Assembly: GCF_050589645.1 (NCBI RefSeq)
Contig: NZ_JBNGOQ010000002.1
Coordinates: forward strand, 924,153-988,152
Direction of reading: 5' to 3'
Source of the DNA: JBNGOQ01 sp050589645
Lineage (GTDB): Bacteria; Bacteroidota; Bacteroidia; Flavobacteriales; Flavobacteriaceae
Length of the DNA: 64,000 nt
Below, piece by piece: positions 46,307-55,454 of this stretch (its first letter is position 1; every line of letters begins with the position of its first letter). A model generated the notes under the pieces. The model ran no database searches. It was not told where the DNA came from and saw nothing but the letters and a program-made list of their open reading frames with translations. The position numbers and the translations under genes are program-made.

Positions 46307-48343
46307 CTATTCCTGACAGTTGTTATTACTAACGGTAACCTCATTGCTATTTGTAGTACTCTCTATTTTTATGCATTCCTTATTACCACTAACGTTAATG
46401 GTATTTCCAGAAATCGCAATAGCTGAATTGACTTCTCGAAGATGAAAACCGTGATCACTTGGGGCGTTTAACGTGTTTCCGGAAAGAGCGATGTTCTCAG
46501 AGTTGAAAAGCTCTATTCCATGGTCCAGATCATTATCATGAAACTGTATCCCGTATGATTCCAAAAAGAGTGTAGGGTTTGCAGACCGGAGTATATTGTC
46601 GCTAACCGTGAAATCATAATTTGCAGAGGCCGGGTCCGTGTTGACCTGATAAAATTTAAAAGGGTTCCTATCTACTTGAATATCGTTAGAACTAAGCAAT
46701 ACTCCGTTCATCAATGTTGAGCTTACCGAAACGCCCAGAGAACCTTCCCTAGTGCTTCGAATGGTATTGTTTTGTATGGTACCATTTGTCAACTTGATCA
46801 GGTTCATACCTATCCTACAATTTTCAGTAGTATTGTCCCGAACAATGACATCCCTATTGGTCACATAGATACCCGTTCCAAAACCTTCAACTGTATTTCC
46901 ATAGATTTCATTGTTGTAAATGGTCTCGTCATCCACATTTGCCCTACCGGCTTTAATACCGTTGCCTATTTCCTTCATTTTATCAGTCACTGCAATGACC
47001 CTATTCCCAATAATCCTAGTGCCGTGCGCCAAAGAAAAACTGATTCCAGTTTCGACCGTATTGTTTTCTATGGTAACGTCATAACCAATAGCCACGGTAA
47101 ATCCTCCTGCCCTACTGTTCTTTTCCACGTTATCCCTGATGAAGATATTCTCAGCCCTTTCATAGAAAACAAGTTCTCCATTGGCCTCTCTTTTACGTGT
47201 ACCTTCAATATCAATGGCAAAGCCTGGAGCCACGCCTTCAGACAAATTAGTATCAACACTTGCATTTAAAAACTCATTGTTCTCGATAAACAAATTGTTA
47301 CCTCCCGTGATGGACATGTTGTTCCTACGGTTATTGTTAAACACACATTCGGTCACCGTGATATTCTCAGAGGCAATATGATCCGGGTCAAAATGGAAAT
47401 TGACATCTTGAATTTTCATACCATCACCTGTAGCATCTATCATTTTCATATTGGAAACCCTTGAATTCGTGGCACCGTGAACAAAAAATAAATACCCCCA
47501 TTCATGGGTTCCACCGTCCGAATAATCGTGTTGATCCCGGTCTCCATGTAGGGTGCCTCCACTTGCGGAAGCATTGTCAACCTCTCTTATTGCCAATAAG
47601 GCATAAGTTTTACGACTGTTGGGAAATACCCTTAAATGAGTGTCAGTGCTCATCTCCAAACTAAAATTACCAGGAACGTTGATTGCTTCTACTGAGGCGT
47701 AAAAATTTGGATTGCTCGTACTGGTTACCTTAGTAACTTCAAAATAAGCGTCAAATTTGTACATCTTGAACGTATCGCCATTCAAATCCAATACCATATC
47801 AAAAAGATTCTCCAAGATATTTCTGTTTTCAAACGCCTGATCTGAGTTGGTAGGCCCTTGAACGATGTTCCATCTGGACGCAAAAAATTGGAAAGTGGGG
47901 CTTTTCAATGAGGCATCTCCAGTAACTTGTAGTTTATGGTTCAGAAGCCTCCCGTCAATGGTACCGCTCTGAAAATTCAAAGTTCCATTGATAATTTCCC
48001 CGCCATCAAAATCCAAAGTAATATTGTTGGGTAGGTTAACTGTTTGTCCGTTTAAATCCATCCTACAGTCGATAACGACCGTAGAGCCGGCCTCCGCGCT
48101 ATCCAAGTTAAAATCACAAGGAGTTTCACTGATGTCACCAAGGATTTCCGAATCGGATTCTATTATTTCTTCTTCCGTTGGTGCCTCCTCTTCAGGCGAA
48201 TCATTGCCAGCTGGGTTGTCAACTTCATTTCCATCATTTAGGACCGCGTCAAGGAACAAATCCTCATCTGCCGTGCAGGAAATAAGAAAAAAGAATGAAC
48301 AAAGAATGATAAAAAAACGTTTGTGTAGGTCCAATACGTTCAT
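46307..48343 (-). CDS. Surface lipoprotein with parallel beta-helix fold
   Basis: A 678-residue lipoprotein. I start it at 48343 (MNVLDLHKRFF), which puts lipobox FLISC at Cys23; a longer frame adds nine residues that spoil the signal peptide. Cys is followed by TADEDLF, an acidic patch like Bacteroidetes lipoprotein surface-export signals, then an acidic linker. From about residue 180 on there are repeated N-x-I/V-x-x-N-x-I rungs (IENNTVE, ISGNTIN, IQNNTIR), typical of right-handed beta-helices of pectate-lyase or epimerase type. Substrate unknown; the capsule made here is the natural candidate. It lies alone on the minus strand between the two plus-strand blocks. Confidence 0.82.
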   Translation of the reverse strand: MNVLDLHKRFFIILCSFFFLISCTADEDLFLDAVLNDGNEVDNPAGNDSPEEEAPTEEEIIESDSEILGDISETPCDFNLDSAEAGSTVVIDCRMDLNGQTVNLPNNITLDFDGGEIINGTLNFQSGTIDGRLLNHKLQVTGDASLKSPTFQFFASRWNIVQGPTNSDQAFENRNILENLFDMVLDLNGDTFKMYKFDAYFEVTKVTSTSNPNFYASVEAINVPGNFSLEMSTDTHLRVFPNSRKTYALLAIREVDNASASGGTLHGDRDQHDYSDGGTHEWGYLFFVHGATNSRVSNMKMIDATGDGMKIQDVNFHFDPDHIASENITVTECVFNNNRRNNMSITGGNNLFIENNEFLNASVDTNLSEGVAPGFAIDIEGTRKREANGELVFYERAENIFIRDNVEKNSRAGGFTVAIGYDVTIENNTVETGISFSLAHGTRIIGNRVIAVTDKMKEIGNGIKAGRANVDDETIYNNEIYGNTVEGFGTGIYVTNRDVIVRDNTTENCRIGMNLIKLTNGTIQNNTIRSTREGSLGVSVSSTLMNGVLLSSNDIQVDRNPFKFYQVNTDPASANYDFTVSDNILRSANPTLFLESYGIQFHDNDLDHGIELFNSENIALSGNTLNAPSDHGFHLREVNSAIAISGNTINVSGNKECIKIESTTNSNEVTVSNNNCQE

Positions 48344-48531
48344 AACATGGGGTTTATAGGGTGAATACAAAGATGTTTATTTTTTTTTAGTTTACGATAA
48401 AATGCGTCTTTTTTTCGACGAAATACTAAGCTAATTACGTTTTAGAACTCCATTTGGATCTCGTGAGTGAAAAAAATATCGAAATTTTTATGATATAATC
48501 GATTAATCTTACAAACTTACTTTAACATTCC

Positions 48532-48570
48532 TATCTTTGGTTTCTTTAAATTAGCTATGGTTCCCCCCCC
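48532..48570 (+). promoter_or_regulatory. -7 box (TATCTTTG) and C8 tract before second block
   Basis: TATCTTTG (48532-48539) is an exact TAnnTTTG match 65 bp before the glycosyltransferase ATG. Between it and the start is a run of eight C (48563-48570), within the expected 5' leader. It probably drives the whole plus-strand block to 57865. A -33 TTG is not evident. Confidence 0.5.
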
Positions 48571-48604
48571 TCATTAACACATTTAGGCCTTTACGCCATA
48601 TTGG

Positions 48605-49768
48605 ATGAAAAAACTTATCAGACTTACCACCGTTCCCCAATCCTTGGGCGGTCTACTTAAAGGGCAACTTAAGTTTATGACCCAACACTACAGCGTCATT
48701 GGAATTTCCAGTGACAGCGGAGACGTAAACTCTTTGATGGCTGTCTCACGTGATGAGGGCATTAGGGTTGAAGGGGTGGAAATGACACGGAAAATTACGA
48801 TTTTAAGGGACATAAAGGCCTTGTTTAGGCTATATAGAATTTTTAAACAGGAGAAACCTTTTATAGTGCACACACACACTCCAAAGGCAGGAACCTTGGG
48901 TATGGTCGCCGCTAAACTTGCGGGTGTCCCGAATAGATTGCATACCATTGCCGGATTACCCTTGGTTGAGCAAAGAGGACCCAAAAGAAGACTTTTAAAT
49001 TTAGTGGAAAGGATTACATATAGTGCTGCGACCAGGATTTACCCAAATTCGTATGGCCTGGTAGACATCATCTTAAAAAACCGATTTACCAACAAGACCA
49101 AGTTAAAGGTTATAGGGAACGGTAGTTCAAATGGAATAAACACCCAATATTTTTCCCCTAATCTATTTGGCTCCGAAAAAGTGGTCGCACTAAAAAAGGA
49201 ACTGGAAATTGTCACTACAGATTTCACTTTTGTTTTTATTGGAAGGTTGGTTAAGGATAAAGGAATCAACGAACTTATTCAAAGCTTCGTAAAGTTGGCT
49301 GAGGAAATGGATTATGTAAAACTTTTACTGGTAGGCTCTTATGAATCTGAGCTTGACCCTTTACTTCCAGATACGGTAAAAACGATTGAAACCCATGATC
49401 GTATTCTGGGTGTTGGTTGGCAGGCAGATGTAAGGCTCTATCTTTTAGTGTCCGATACCCTAGTGTTTCCAAGTTATAGAGAGGGCTTCCCCAATGTGGT
49501 TATGCAGGCGGGCTCCATGGAATTACCAGGTATTGTAACCAACATAAATGGGTGCAATGAAATTATTACAGAAGGCCAAAATGGGTTCATAATTCCCCCT
49601 AAACAGGTCGATGCCCTATACACAGCTATGAAAAAAGTAGCGTTGATGCAAAAAGAAGAAATTATTTCAATGGGTAAAAAAGCAAGGAAATTGGTGATTT
49701 CAAAATATGAGCAACGATTCGTTTGGGAAGAACTCTTAAAAGAGTACAAAAAACTTGAAAATCATTAG
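48605..49768 (+). CDS. Family 4 glycosyltransferase
   Basis: A 387-residue GT-B enzyme. KKLIRLTTVPQSLGGLLKGQ opens the acceptor domain; HTHTPKAGTLGMVAAKLAGV and HTIAGLPLV are the familiar H-T-x-x-P-K-A pattern of PglA/WcaL-type capsule transferases; FVFIGRLVKDKGINELI and FPSYREGFPNVVMQAGSMELPGI follow in the donor domain. It is first of the second block, one base before the initiating sugar transferase, and is a good candidate for adding the second sugar. Confidence 0.92.
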   Translation: MKKLIRLTTVPQSLGGLLKGQLKFMTQHYSVIGISSDSGDVNSLMAVSRDEGIRVEGVEMTRKITILRDIKALFRLYRIFKQEKPFIVHTHTPKAGTLGMVAAKLAGVPNRLHTIAGLPLVEQRGPKRRLLNLVERITYSAATRIYPNSYGLVDIILKNRFTNKTKLKVIGNGSSNGINTQYFSPNLFGSEKVVALKKELEIVTTDFTFVFIGRLVKDKGINELIQSFVKLAEEMDYVKLLLVGSYESELDPLLPDTVKTIETHDRILGVGWQADVRLYLLVSDTLVFPSYREGFPNVVMQAGSMELPGIVTNINGCNEIITEGQNGFIIPPKQVDALYTAMKKVALMQKEEIISMGKKARKLVISKYEQRFVWEELLKEYKKLENH

Positions 49769-49769
49769 G

Positions 49770-50372
49770 ATGTACAAATCTTTCTTTAAAAGACTTTTGG
49801 ACGTTTTTATCGCTATTGTGGCGCTGGCCGTGCTTTCACCCATCTTTGTGCTCGTGGCGTTGGTTCTGATAGCCCAACTAAAGACAAGCCCATTTTTCAT
49901 ACAAAAACGCCCTGGAAAGGGAGAACGAATATTCTCAATCCTTAAGTTTAAATCGATGAATGACCAGACCGGTTCAGATGGAAAATTATTGCCGGATGTG
50001 GAGCGTATAACAAAATTCGGGCATTTTATCCGAAATAATTCTTTAGACGAAATTCCTCAATTGTTGAACGTACTAAAAGGAGATATGAGCCTTATAGGAC
50101 CAAGGCCCTTGTTAATCTCCTACCTGCAATTATACAGTGAGGAACAAAAAAAAAGACATTTGATGCGTCCAGGTATAACCGGCTGGGCACAGGTAAATGG
50201 CAGAAACGCTATTTCCTGGAGGCAAAAATTTGAATATGATGTTTGGTATGTTGAAAATTGCTCGTTTCTGACCGACTTGAGAATTTTATGGCTTACGGTA
50301 CTCAAAGTGGTAAAAAAAGATGGTATTTCGTCAAAGACCAGTGCCACTATGGAAACTTTTACAGGAGACTAA
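49770..50372 (+). CDS. PglC-like initiating sugar-phosphate transferase
   Basis: A 200-residue bacterial sugar transferase that loads the first sugar-phosphate on undecaprenyl phosphate. MYKSFFKRLLDVFIAIVALA is the re-entrant membrane helix region, FFIQKRPGKGERIF and FKSM follow, then SLDEIPQLLNVLKGDMSLIG with PRPLL and PGITGWAQVNGRN. The short length without extra N-terminal helices is the PglC form rather than WbaP. I start it at the ATG at 49770; a TTG 15 bases upstream overlaps the previous gene. It fits with the PglF and PglE homologues at the other end of the locus. Confidence 0.93.
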   Translation: MYKSFFKRLLDVFIAIVALAVLSPIFVLVALVLIAQLKTSPFFIQKRPGKGERIFSILKFKSMNDQTGSDGKLLPDVERITKFGHFIRNNSLDEIPQLLNVLKGDMSLIGPRPLLISYLQLYSEEQKKRHLMRPGITGWAQVNGRNAISWRQKFEYDVWYVENCSFLTDLRILWLTVLKVVKKDGISSKTSATMETFTGD

Positions 50373-50375
50373 AAA

Positions 50376-51401
50376 ATGAACACACAATTAAGCATCATAA
50401 TACCTTGCTATAACATGGAGCGCTATCTCTCCGTATGTTTGGAAAGCCTGCTTGTCCAAAACTTAGGCGAGGATATATACGAAGTCATTATTGTAAACGA
50501 CGAGTCTACGGACAAGACCCTAAAACTTGCAGAACAGTATAGTGAACAACATGCCAATATCCATGTTGTAGACAAAACAAATGCGGGGGTGGGGGCAGCT
50601 AGAAATTCCGGATTTGACAGAAGTACGGGAGAATATGTCTATTTTTTGGACCCGGACGACTATTTGTCAGCCAATGTGCTGGGGCGTCTTTTGAATTTAA
50701 TCCCACGCAATGATTTGGACATTCTAACGTTCAAAAGTAAGCCAGTTACCGATGAAAGTCATACGGAATGTATGACCGGGGATACCATTCCGGATTCTCT
50801 CGACATTTTTGATGGGATTTCCTATATCGCGCATCACAACTATCAGAATGAGGTCTGGTGGTACATTATAAAAAAAGAGTTTATGCAGGCATCGGGAGTT
50901 CGTTTTATTGAGGGAAGATGGATGGAGGATGCGATTTTCACCACCGAATTGATTTGCAAAGCCAAACGTATAGCTCATGTAGCTTTGGACGCACATCGAT
51001 ATCGTATTTTGCCAACTTCCGCTATGCGGAACAAAACTCCTGAACATTACAACAAAGTGATATATGACAATGAACATGCGGCTCATTTTTTTGATGGCCT
51101 CATAAAGAAAATACCTGAATCACATAGCAAAAGGGAAGATTGCGTGACCAGATTGAAAACGCGGCAACAATCGTTTGTGTTTTTCTTGCTGGTACGTTTA
51201 ATGAAATCTGATATTTCGCTTAAGGAAATCCCAAAAATGCTAAAGGGTTTTAGTAAAAAAGGCGCTTATCCGCTAAGTAATTTTATTGGAAAGGATTATT
51301 TTGGGACAAAATATACTTTTTTGGTTTTTGTATTTAACTCCAAACTCCTGATAAGGCCTTTTATGCAAATATATAGAACACTATACCGAGTAGCAAAATG
51401 A
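50376..51401 (+). CDS. Family 2 glycosyltransferase
   Basis: A 341-residue GT2 enzyme. LSIIIPCYNMERYLSVCLES, VIIVNDESTDKTL, AGVGAARNSGFDRSTGEYV and FLDPDDYLS give the full nucleotide and metal set. WWYIIKKEFM and GRWMEDAIFTTELICKA match related capsule transferases. Spacing of three bases from the initiating transferase and a four-base overlap with the ATP-grasp gene show translational coupling. Confidence 0.92.
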   Translation: MNTQLSIIIPCYNMERYLSVCLESLLVQNLGEDIYEVIIVNDESTDKTLKLAEQYSEQHANIHVVDKTNAGVGAARNSGFDRSTGEYVYFLDPDDYLSANVLGRLLNLIPRNDLDILTFKSKPVTDESHTECMTGDTIPDSLDIFDGISYIAHHNYQNEVWWYIIKKEFMQASGVRFIEGRWMEDAIFTTELICKAKRIAHVALDAHRYRILPTSAMRNKTPEHYNKVIYDNEHAAHFFDGLIKKIPESHSKREDCVTRLKTRQQSFVFFLLVRLMKSDISLKEIPKMLKGFSKKGAYPLSNFIGKDYFGTKYTFLVFVFNSKLLIRPFMQIYRTLYRVAK

Positions 51402-52366
51402 ACATTTTAATCACATCCGCAGGAAGAAGAGTTTCTTTGGTGAAAGCTTTTCGAAAGGAACTTAAAAAAATTGATCCAAAGGGAAAAGTCATCGCATCCG
51501 ATGCCAATCCGCTCCTTGCGGCAGCATGTCAGGTAGCCGATGACTATTTCGAAGTTCCCTTGTTGGATAAGGTAAATTATATCCAATTACTACTGGAACA
51601 CTGCTTAAAGCATGAAATAAAACTTATTGTACCCACACTAGATCCCGAGTTGATCTTGCTTGCCAAGAACAAATCACTATTTGAAGAAAACGGCATCAAA
51701 GTGGTGGTTTCAACGCCACAGTTTATTAGGCAATGTAGAGATAAAAGGGTAATCCATGATTTTTTTACATCCGCAGGGATTTTGGTAGCAAAGGAATACA
51801 CCAAGGATAAATATAAATTACCCCTTTTTATAAAACCTTATGATGGGAGTAGAAGCATTGACACTTATATCATTAAGACCGAAAAGGATCTTAGGGAATA
51901 CCATTTCCAAAATGACAAGTTAATGTTCTTGGAATACCTTGATCACGCAAAATTTGAAGAATTTACATGCGATCTGTATTACAACAGGAGTGGCTTTTTA
52001 AAATGTGTCGTTCCAAGGAAAAGAATTGAAGTCAGGGATGGGGAGGTGAATAAAGGCCTTACGGTAAGAAATGAGCTGGTGACTTTTATAAAAGAGCATT
52101 TAGGGCATATTGAAGGTGCGGTGGGTTGTCTGACCTCGCAATTTTTCAAGCATAAGAATACTGGGGACATCTATGGTATAGAAATAAATCCACGTTTTGG
52201 CGGAGGTTATCCGCTGTCCTATTTGGCAGGTGCGAACTTCCCAAAATGGATTATGGAAGAGTATTTTTTCGATACGGAAATCGATGATAAGTTCGATTGT
52301 TGGGAAAGTGATCTTTTAATGCTGAGATATGATCATGAGGTATTGGTACATGGATATAAAGGTTGA
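51398..52366 (+). CDS. ATP-grasp ligase-like protein
   Basis: A 322-residue protein with a carbamoyl-phosphate-synthase-like ATP-grasp fold. NILITSAGRRVSLVKAFRKE is the N-terminal domain; VIASDANPLLAAACQVAD and IKLIVPTLDPELILLAKN follow; FIKPYDGSRSIDTYII is the nucleotide loop; and EINPRFGGGYPLSYLAGAN carries the metal-binding Glu and Asn. The family joins a carboxylate to an amine or other nucleophile through an acylphosphate. It overlaps a HAD phosphatase gene and is followed by two FemAB/GNAT-like genes, suggesting an amino-acid or amide substituent for the polysaccharide (inference). Confidence 0.85.
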   Translation: MNILITSAGRRVSLVKAFRKELKKIDPKGKVIASDANPLLAAACQVADDYFEVPLLDKVNYIQLLLEHCLKHEIKLIVPTLDPELILLAKNKSLFEENGIKVVVSTPQFIRQCRDKRVIHDFFTSAGILVAKEYTKDKYKLPLFIKPYDGSRSIDTYIIKTEKDLREYHFQNDKLMFLEYLDHAKFEEFTCDLYYNRSGFLKCVVPRKRIEVRDGEVNKGLTVRNELVTFIKEHLGHIEGAVGCLTSQFFKHKNTGDIYGIEINPRFGGGYPLSYLAGANFPKWIMEEYFFDTEIDDKFDCWESDLLMLRYDHEVLVHGYKG

Positions 52367-53006
52367 TGAACATACGGTAATTGTATTTGACTTGGACGAT
52401 ACGCTTTATAATGAAATAGATTTTCTAAGATCTGCCTATCGCGATATAGCCAAGTACTTGGAACCCGTTCAGTGGAAAAGACTCTACGTGTTAATGTTTT
52501 CTCTTTATAGGGATAAACAGGATGTATTTGAAGTCTTGGCTGCCAAATACAATATGGATAAAAAAAATCTAATCATGAGGTATCGGGAGCATGAACCGGA
52601 CATAAAACTATTTCCCGATGTTATGGAAAAACTAACTCAAATTAGAGACAAGAATGGATTTATCGCCATAGTCACGGATGGAAGAAAAAAAACACAAATG
52701 TTAAAAATAAAGGCGTTGGGAATTTCCAAAATAGTCGACAGGGTTGTTATCTCCGAGGAGGTCGGCTCCGAAAAGCCAAGTATCGCGAACTTTAAAATAA
52801 TAGAAGATGAATTTAAAAAAAGCACTTATTACTATATCGCAGATAACCTGGGAAAAGACTTTGTAACGCCCAATGCCCGGGGTTGGAAAACGATTGGGTT
52901 AATAGATAATGGATTGAACATTCATAACAACGCCTATAAACATAATAAAGAACAATATATCCCCCATAATTTTGTTTCATCTTTCAATGAGATCAGTATC
53001 AGATAG
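52350..53006 (+). CDS. HAD-family phosphatase
   Basis: A 218-residue haloacid-dehalogenase hydrolase. VIVFDLDDTLYNEIDF near residue 11 gives the D-x-D-x-T nucleophile; IAIVTDGRKKTQMLKI is motif II; SEKPSIANFK gives the motif III Lys; YYIADNLGKDFVTPNARGW is motif IV. The start is the ATG at 52350, inside the end of the ATP-grasp gene (17-base overlap); upstream in-frame ATGs lie deeper in that gene. Its substrate is unknown; coupling to the ATP-grasp gene suggests a step in the same pathway. Confidence 0.88.
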   Translation: MDIKVDEHTVIVFDLDDTLYNEIDFLRSAYRDIAKYLEPVQWKRLYVLMFSLYRDKQDVFEVLAAKYNMDKKNLIMRYREHEPDIKLFPDVMEKLTQIRDKNGFIAIVTDGRKKTQMLKIKALGISKIVDRVVISEEVGSEKPSIANFKIIEDEFKKSTYYYIADNLGKDFVTPNARGWKTIGLIDNGLNIHNNAYKHNKEQYIPHNFVSSFNEISIR

Positions 53007-53051
53007 ATGCACAAAAAAGATCTGCAGTATTGATGATGGGTTGGATAAAGA

Positions 53052-54086
53052 ATGGATTGGATGATAGAAGTTATTAGAGATAAGGAAAAATGGGATTCTT
53101 TGATCAAAAAGGTTGAAGATTATGATTTTTATCACACATATGACTATCATATGATTTCGAGGTCCGAAAACGAAACGGCCGTCCTGTTGAAATATGAGGA
53201 AAACAAAGTGCTAATTGGTGTTCCTTTACTTATTCGCAACGTGTTCGATACGGCGTACAAGGACGCAACTTCGGTCTATGGATATGCTGGACCCATTTCG
53301 GCAGGTATCACTGCTGACTTTGATAACAGGAACTTTTTAAGCGCACTTGAAAAATATCTTAAAGAGAATAACATCGTATCTATCTTTTCCAGGCTTAACC
53401 CCTTTATATTGAACCAAGAAAGGATTTTAAAAAACTATGGCGAAATTTTTACCCAAGGAAAGGTCGTCAATATCGATTTAAGCCTAGATATGGACATACA
53501 AAGGCAAAACTACCAACGTAGGCTCAAAACACATATCAATAAATCTAGAAGAAACTGCACGATCCGAAGAGCTTTGAATGATTCGGATTTACAAAAGTTC
53601 ATTGATGTGTACTATGAAAACATGGATAGGGTACACGCAAAAAAATTCTATTATTTCAAGGAGATGTATTTTAAAAGTATGGCTAAGAGCAATGCATTTG
53701 AAACCGAAACCTTGCTTGCCGTTCATACCGAGTCCAACCAAGTTATAGCGGGTAGTATGTTCATTAAGACCAACGGTATAGTGCAATATCATCTCTCCGG
53801 TACCAAAAACGAATTTTTGCAATTGATGCCGACGAAATTACTCATTGATGAAATGCGGATTAGGGCAACCACGGAGGGTTTTAATTTCTTTAATCTGGGC
53901 GGCGGGCTAAAGGGAGATTACAACGATTCCCTTTTTCGGTTTAAATCCTCCTTTTCCAAGGATTTCCACGATTTTAATTTGTGGAAATTGATTGTGGACC
54001 ATAAGGCATATCAAGAACTTACTTCTAGGATAGATCCCCCAAATAACACCGATTTTTTTCCGCTGTACAGAGTAGATGTCAAATAA
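53052..54086 (+). CDS. FemAB/BioF2-like GNAT acyltransferase, first of two
   Basis: A 344-residue protein of double-GNAT design. It has VLIGVPLLIRNVF, VYGYAGPISAG, ISIFSRLNPF-like LNPFILNQE, RRLKTHINKSRRNCTIRRA and a second-domain stretch VIAGSMFIKTNGIVQYHLSG with FNFFNLGGGLKGDYNDSLFRFKSSF. The final G-G-G-x-x-x-x-x-x-x-L-F-x-F-K pattern is typical of FemX/PEP-CTERM-related GNAT proteins. FemABX enzymes transfer aminoacyl groups from tRNA; other relatives use acyl-CoA. It overlaps the next, related gene by 11 bases. Confidence 0.82.
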   Translation: MDWMIEVIRDKEKWDSLIKKVEDYDFYHTYDYHMISRSENETAVLLKYEENKVLIGVPLLIRNVFDTAYKDATSVYGYAGPISAGITADFDNRNFLSALEKYLKENNIVSIFSRLNPFILNQERILKNYGEIFTQGKVVNIDLSLDMDIQRQNYQRRLKTHINKSRRNCTIRRALNDSDLQKFIDVYYENMDRVHAKKFYYFKEMYFKSMAKSNAFETETLLAVHTESNQVIAGSMFIKTNGIVQYHLSGTKNEFLQLMPTKLLIDEMRIRATTEGFNFFNLGGGLKGDYNDSLFRFKSSFSKDFHDFNLWKLIVDHKAYQELTSRIDPPNNTDFFPLYRVDVK

Positions 54087-55347
54087 GAAGAACATGCGTA
54101 TATTTAATAACCCCTTCACCTCCAAAACTTTTGTACTGAAATGGCTCGAACACTTTAAATCCAAAAGTGAAGAGCGCAAGTTCAAGACATTCGAAGGCCT
54201 CTCATTTTACAAACGAGGAATCCTACCCTACTACGTTAATGTGGGCCGCAATCTTACCAAAGGTATTTCCTATACCGTTCCTGAGGTCCTAAAAAGCGAA
54301 ATACGTAAAAGGGTATTCCTGATCTATGATGTTCCAGGTTTTTTTGAAATGCAGATGCCAGAAAATACGAAATCGCTAAAACTTAGGAAATTAAAGCAAT
54401 ACCAGGGGTTCCTGATCGATTTGGAGCATTATGGCGACCTTAAGGACTACATGACTTCCAATATCAGCAAAAGTAGTCGGTATAAATTCAACAAATACAA
54501 AAAAAGGCTTGAGCTCTGTTTTGATATCAAATACAAGATGTTCTACGGGGACATTTCCAAAGAGGAGTACAGCACTATCTTCAAACATTTTAGACACCTT
54601 TTGGAAAAGCGCTTTTCGGATAAACAAATTACTAATAACAACCTTCATCCAAGGGAATGGGAATTTTACAAAGATGTGGTACATCCCTTAATTCTGGAAA
54701 AAAGAGCCTCCCTGTTTGTAGTTTACAATGGTGATGTCCCCATAGGGATTACCTTAAACTATTTTTCAAAAAAAGTACTGTTCGATGCCATTACCGTTTT
54801 TGACATCGACTATTCCAAATTTCATATAGGCACCGTCACCATCATGAAATTAATAGAGTGGTCTATAGCTCAGGAACTGAAGATTCTGGATTTTTCCAAA
54901 GGTTATTTTGAGTACAAAAAAAGATGGATGACCAGAGAGTATCCCTTTGAATATCACCTATATTACGATTCAAAATCTCCAGCATCCCTTTTACTGGCTT
55001 TCATTATTAAAAACTATTTTACACTCAAACAGTTCCTAAGGGAAAAAGAGATTAATGAACTTTTTCATAAGCTTACCTTCTTTTTCGAAAGAGGTAAAAA
55101 GACCGCAACCCAAAGCCAGAAATTCGCCTATGATTTGGAGGAACTGAGCGCTCCCCCGGAACAGGACGGCCTTCAAGAAATCTCACTGGGGAATTCCAAG
55201 AACGTACATCTTAGAAAGGTAATTTTTGATTTCCTCTATCTAAATACAATGAAACTTAGCGACCTATGCCTTTATGCGCAGGCGTCCGATCGCTCAATAT
55301 ATTTTATTTTTTGCGGAAGAGCCTGGCGAAAAATAACCTTAAAATAA
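54076..55347 (+). CDS. GNAT (BioF2/CelD-like) acyltransferase, second of two
   Basis: A 423-residue protein whose middle (about 130-310) is an Acetyltransf_6-like fold: SNISKSSRYKFNKYKKRLEL, VVYNGDVPIGITLNYFSKKV and FHIGTVTIMKLIEWSIAQEL with KILDFSKGYFEYKKRW. The D-x-x-x-G-x-x-x-Y-K-x-x-W ending matches CelD/BcsL-like proteins linked to polysaccharide modification. The N-terminal 100 and C-terminal 100 residues are not recognised. It overlaps the FemAB-like gene before it, and 107 bp separate it from the second MBOAT. Confidence 0.78.
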   Translation: MSNKKNMRIFNNPFTSKTFVLKWLEHFKSKSEERKFKTFEGLSFYKRGILPYYVNVGRNLTKGISYTVPEVLKSEIRKRVFLIYDVPGFFEMQMPENTKSLKLRKLKQYQGFLIDLEHYGDLKDYMTSNISKSSRYKFNKYKKRLELCFDIKYKMFYGDISKEEYSTIFKHFRHLLEKRFSDKQITNNNLHPREWEFYKDVVHPLILEKRASLFVVYNGDVPIGITLNYFSKKVLFDAITVFDIDYSKFHIGTVTIMKLIEWSIAQELKILDFSKGYFEYKKRWMTREYPFEYHLYYDSKSPASLLLAFIIKNYFTLKQFLREKEINELFHKLTFFFERGKKTATQSQKFAYDLEELSAPPEQDGLQEISLGNSKNVHLRKVIFDFLYLNTMKLSDLCLYAQASDRSIYFIFCGRAWRKITLK

Positions 55348-55454
55348 GCTAATGCACACTTCTGGCTTTCGACACCACAAAAGGTATAAGGTGTTCATGG
55401 GGACATGGGAGCTGATCGCAGCGTGCAAAAGAGTCCTATTAAACGCCTTATATA

